Below are positions 10,839 through 13,099 of a DNA stretch of 13,099 bases, one piece after another. Under the pieces are notes generated by a model. It made no database searches. It was not told the DNA's origin and worked only from the letters and a program-made list of their open reading frames with translations. The translations under genes and the position numbers were made by a program. The stretch covers positions 1-13,099 of the forward strand of contig DATIXD010000325.1 of assembly GCA_035518875.1 (NCBI GenBank), written 5' to 3'. Position 1 is the first letter of the stretch. Each line of letters starts with the position of its first letter. Origin of the DNA: DATIXD01 sp035518875. Its GTDB lineage: Bacteria > Pseudomonadota > Gammaproteobacteria > Methylococcales > Methylococcaceae.

Positions 10839-13099
10839 ATGAGCCTGGGAAAATTTGTCCTGATTCTGTCGGTCATCGCGCTGAGCTTTGTGGGCTTGAC
10901 CGGCGGGGTGCTTTATTCTGCCACCCGGCAACAAGCCTATGTAGAAGGCCAACAGACCGTTCAACGGGCCGCGGAGAGCACCGCCCGTAATGTCGGCAAC
11001 CTGATCGCCCTGCTGAACCAGAGCCTGACGGGGCTCGCCCAGGATCCCCAACTGGCCAATGCGGTCGCCATCGGCGATGCAACCTTGCTGAAAAAGGAAG
11101 AAAACCGGCTCACTCGGCTTCTCCCCGGCGCGCAGCAAATCCGCCTCCTGCCCGAAAACGTCGATACGCTGGACCAGAGCCGCTCCCCTCGTATGGGTTT
11201 CGCCGATCTCGAAATGGTTCACCAGGCGCTCAACTCGCCGCCGCAACCGGCGGTGCATGCGGCCAACACCCCCGACGTCCATCTGGCGCTGGCTCGCCGG
11301 CTCGAATCGGGCCGGGGGGTCGTCTTGGCCAGCCTGTCCATCAAGCTGCTCGAGAATATCGTGGCAGCCGGCAAGCCGGCGGCGGGTGCGCTCGAACTGC
11401 GGCAAGACACCCTCGGGCTGACTTACCAGGGCGATCCCGACGGCAAGGCGGCGGCACCAGACGGCGAAATCGCCGTCGCCGCAACACCCTGGAAGATCGT
11501 TTACTGGACACCCTCGCAGGTTGACACCCAGGGCTGGTGGTTTCTTCTCGTTCCGATCATAGCCGGTCTGCTCTTCGGCGGCTGCGCATGGCTGTCCTAT
11601 CGCTGGCTGGAAAGCGCCTTCCGCCATGACCTGGAAAACATCGCTATGCTTGTCAAGGATTTGTTGACCGGCAACAAGCTGGGCCATTATCCGGTGAAAA
11701 TCGCCGACGGCCTGCCGTTCGTCCGGCAGATTTCCCAGATCAAATCCGTCTGGCAGGAGGCGGTTCGGCGAAAGGGCATCGCAGAAAAGGAGAAAGAAGT
11801 TCCCATGGCAACCGTTTCAACCCAACTTAAGGGACAAATCGCAGTGGACATCATCCCCCAGGCTCACAAGGTATCCCCGTCCATATTCCGTGCCTACGAC
11901 ATTCGCGGCGTGGTCGGCGAGACTCTCAACGCAGAGGTGGTTTACGAGATTGGCCGGGCCATCGGTAGCGAGGCCCACGCGCGCGGCGAGCAGCGGGTGA
12001 TCATCGCCCGCGACGGCCGACTTTCCAGCCCCCAGTTGAGCCAAGCGCTGGCCCGGGGACTCCAGGAAACGGGGCGCACCGTCATCGATATCGGTCTGGC
12101 GCCCACCCCGCTGCTTTATTTTGCGACGCATGTGCTGAATAGCAAATCCGGGGTCATGCTGACCGGCAGCCACAACCCCGGCAATTACAACGGGCTGAAG
12201 ATCGTCATCGGCGGAGAAACGCTTGCCGAGCAAGACATCCAGACATTGCGCTTGCGGATCGAGAACAGCGACTTCGTCAAGGGAGCCGGCAAGATCGAAA
12301 CCCGCGATTTGATTCCCGACTACATCGAGCGCATCGTCGAGGACACCCAGCTCGGCCGTCCCATGAAAATCGTCATGGACTGCGGCAACGGCGTCGCCGC
12401 CAGGGTCGCGCCCGCGCTGCTCAAGAGTTTGGACTGCGAGGTGGTGGAGCTGTATTGCGAGGTGGACGGCAACTTCCCCAATCATCACCCCGATCCCAGC
12501 CAGCCGGAAAACCTGAAAGACCTGATCAAGACCGTGCTCAGCGAAAAGGCCGATCTGGGCGTGGCTTTCGACGGCGACGGCGACCGTCTCGGCGTGGTCG
12601 ATTCCAGCGGCAAGATCATCTGGCCCGACCGACAGATGATGGTTTTCGCCGCCGACGTGCTGTCCCGCCAGCCCGGCGCCGACATCATCTACGACGTGAA
12701 ATGTACGCGCCACTTGGCCGGCCAGATCGTCAAAAGCGGTGGTCGCCCCCTCATGTGGAAGACCGGTCATTCCCTGATCAAGGCCAAGATCAAGGAAACG
12801 GGCGCGATGTTGGCGGGCGAGATGAGCGGCCATATCTTCTTCAAGGAGCGCTGGTACGGCTTCGACGACGGTATCTACGCCTGCGCCCGGCTCATCGAGA
12901 TTCTCTCCGGCGACCCGCGCAGCACCGCCGAGGTTTTCGCCGAACTCCCGGACAGCCTAAACACGCCGGAACTCAACGTCACCCTCGCCGAGGGCGAAAA
13001 CTTCACCTTCATCGACCAGCTGCGGGCTCTTGCCAAATTTCCGGAAGCCCGAATCACCGACATCGACGGCCTGCGGGTGGATTTCGTCGACGGCTGGGG
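10839..13099 (+). CDS. algC: Phosphomannomutase/phosphoglucomutase AlgC, long membrane-anchored form (3' end missing)
   Basis: One uninterrupted frame of 753 codons runs off the window; AlgC-type homology suggests about 50 residues are missing. The start has a good TAAGGAG site (10823-10829) 25 nt after dut. Layout: membrane span at about 4-27, extracytoplasmic domain about 28-230, second span about 233-254, then a charged linker resembling a HAMP-like signalling helix (255-345). The catalytic domain begins with SIFRAYDIRGVVG at 348-360 and closely matches P. aeruginosa AlgC (offset 336): phosphoserine Ser444 in TGSHNP, metal loop DGDGDR with Asp578, Asp580 and Asp582, the VDGNFPNHHPDPS block, CTRHLA, the GEMSGH sugar loop, and VDFVDGWG at the edge. 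The C-terminal phosphate-binding loop is outside. It interconverts hexose 1- and 6-phosphates for polysaccharide, LPS or glycogen. Met323 at 11805, preceded by AAGGAG with a long 12-nt spacing, could start a soluble form. Confidence 0.93.
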   Translation, partial: MSLGKFVLILSVIALSFVGLTGGVLYSATRQQAYVEGQQTVQRAAESTARNVGNLIALLNQSLTGLAQDPQLANAVAIGDATLLKKEENRLTRLLPGAQQIRLLPENVDTLDQSRSPRMGFADLEMVHQALNSPPQPAVHAANTPDVHLALARRLESGRGVVLASLSIKLLENIVAAGKPAAGALELRQDTLGLTYQGDPDGKAAAPDGEIAVAATPWKIVYWTPSQVDTQGWWFLLVPIIAGLLFGGCAWLSYRWLESAFRHDLENIAMLVKDLLTGNKLGHYPVKIADGLPFVRQISQIKSVWQEAVRRKGIAEKEKEVPMATVSTQLKGQIAVDIIPQAHKVSPSIFRAYDIRGVVGETLNAEVVYEIGRAIGSEAHARGEQRVIIARDGRLSSPQLSQALARGLQETGRTVIDIGLAPTPLLYFATHVLNSKSGVMLTGSHNPGNYNGLKIVIGGETLAEQDIQTLRLRIENSDFVKGAGKIETRDLIPDYIERIVEDTQLGRPMKIVMDCGNGVAARVAPALLKSLDCEVVELYCEVDGNFPNHHPDPSQPENLKDLIKTVLSEKADLGVAFDGDGDRLGVVDSSGKIIWPDRQMMVFAADVLSRQPGADIIYDVKCTRHLAGQIVKSGGRPLMWKTGHSLIKAKIKETGAMLAGEMSGHIFFKERWYGFDDGIYACARLIEILSGDPRSTAEVFAELPDSLNTPELNVTLAEGENFTFIDQLRALAKFPEARITDIDGLRVDFVDGW

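Noticed and set aside
10833..11687. Minus-strand open frame of 284 codons opposite the AlgC extension
   Set aside because: The plus frame has a ribosome site, membrane spans and continues into AlgC; the minus frame has no motif and is Gln/Gly/Arg-rich, typical of a complement.
11817..12833. Minus-strand open frame of 338 codons opposite the AlgC catalytic domain
   Set aside because: Pure complement of highly conserved mutase sequence; no independent evidence.
1..13099. CRISPR array, prophage, insertion sequence, tRNA or rRNA
   Set aside because: No direct-repeat array, no transposase or integrase motif, and no cloverleaf or rRNA-like stretch noticed in reading both strands; only single-copy inverted repeats were found.

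Overview
The window reads as chromosomal DNA of a gammaproteobacterial (type I / X) methanotroph, most likely family Methylococcaceae. The strongest clue is at the left edge. A minus-strand gene starts at position 53 behind a perfect GGAGGT ribosome site, and its 17 visible codons read MAATTIGGVAERDKPLL, which closely matches my recollection of the N-terminus of PmoC of Methylococcus capsulatus (particulate methane monooxygenase). Supporting clues are an NAD-type isocitrate dehydrogenase, the gammaproteobacterial orders plsY/folB and coaBC-dut-algC, and high GC with C/G-rich third codon positions throughout.

Layout. (1) 1-475: 5' end of pmoC (minus) and a divergent control region of about 420 bp shared with a porin gene. 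It holds a TTGACA box and a 23-bp dyad on the pmoC side, two leader stem-loops, and a good sigma70-type promoter facing the porin. (2) 476-2226: an OprP/OprO-like outer-membrane porin with its own Rho-independent terminator. (3) 2340-3792: a small heat-shock protein (Hsp20), convergent with a YfcH-type (TIGR01777) short-chain dehydrogenase/epimerase. (4) 3793-5052: a 1.26-kb gap that is not empty. It carries a 43-aa single-span membrane protein and a 39-aa putative lipoprotein, both on the minus strand and each with its own promoter, a strong minus-strand terminator, several long inverted repeats and one G-quadruplex motif. (5) 5053-6069: NAD-dependent isocitrate dehydrogenase, convergent with plsY. 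(6) 6092-9049: plsY (minus) divergent from folB-folK (plus), which meet a radC-folM pair (minus) tail to tail with an 8-bp overlap. (7) 9145-13099: coaBC-dut-algC (plus), with algC running off the right edge.

How the genes fit together. Most of the window is housekeeping: methane oxidation (pmoC), TCA cycle (icd), phospholipid synthesis (plsY), folate synthesis and pterin reduction (folB, folK, folM), coenzyme A (coaBC), dUTP removal (dut) and hexose-phosphate interconversion for polysaccharide (algC). The less ordinary points are the long membrane-anchored form of AlgC, with about 320 extra N-terminal residues and a possible internal start, and the small-gene/structured-RNA region at 3.98-4.78 kb. 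I found no CRISPR array, prophage, insertion sequence, rRNA or tRNA, and no evidence for a new defence-type system.
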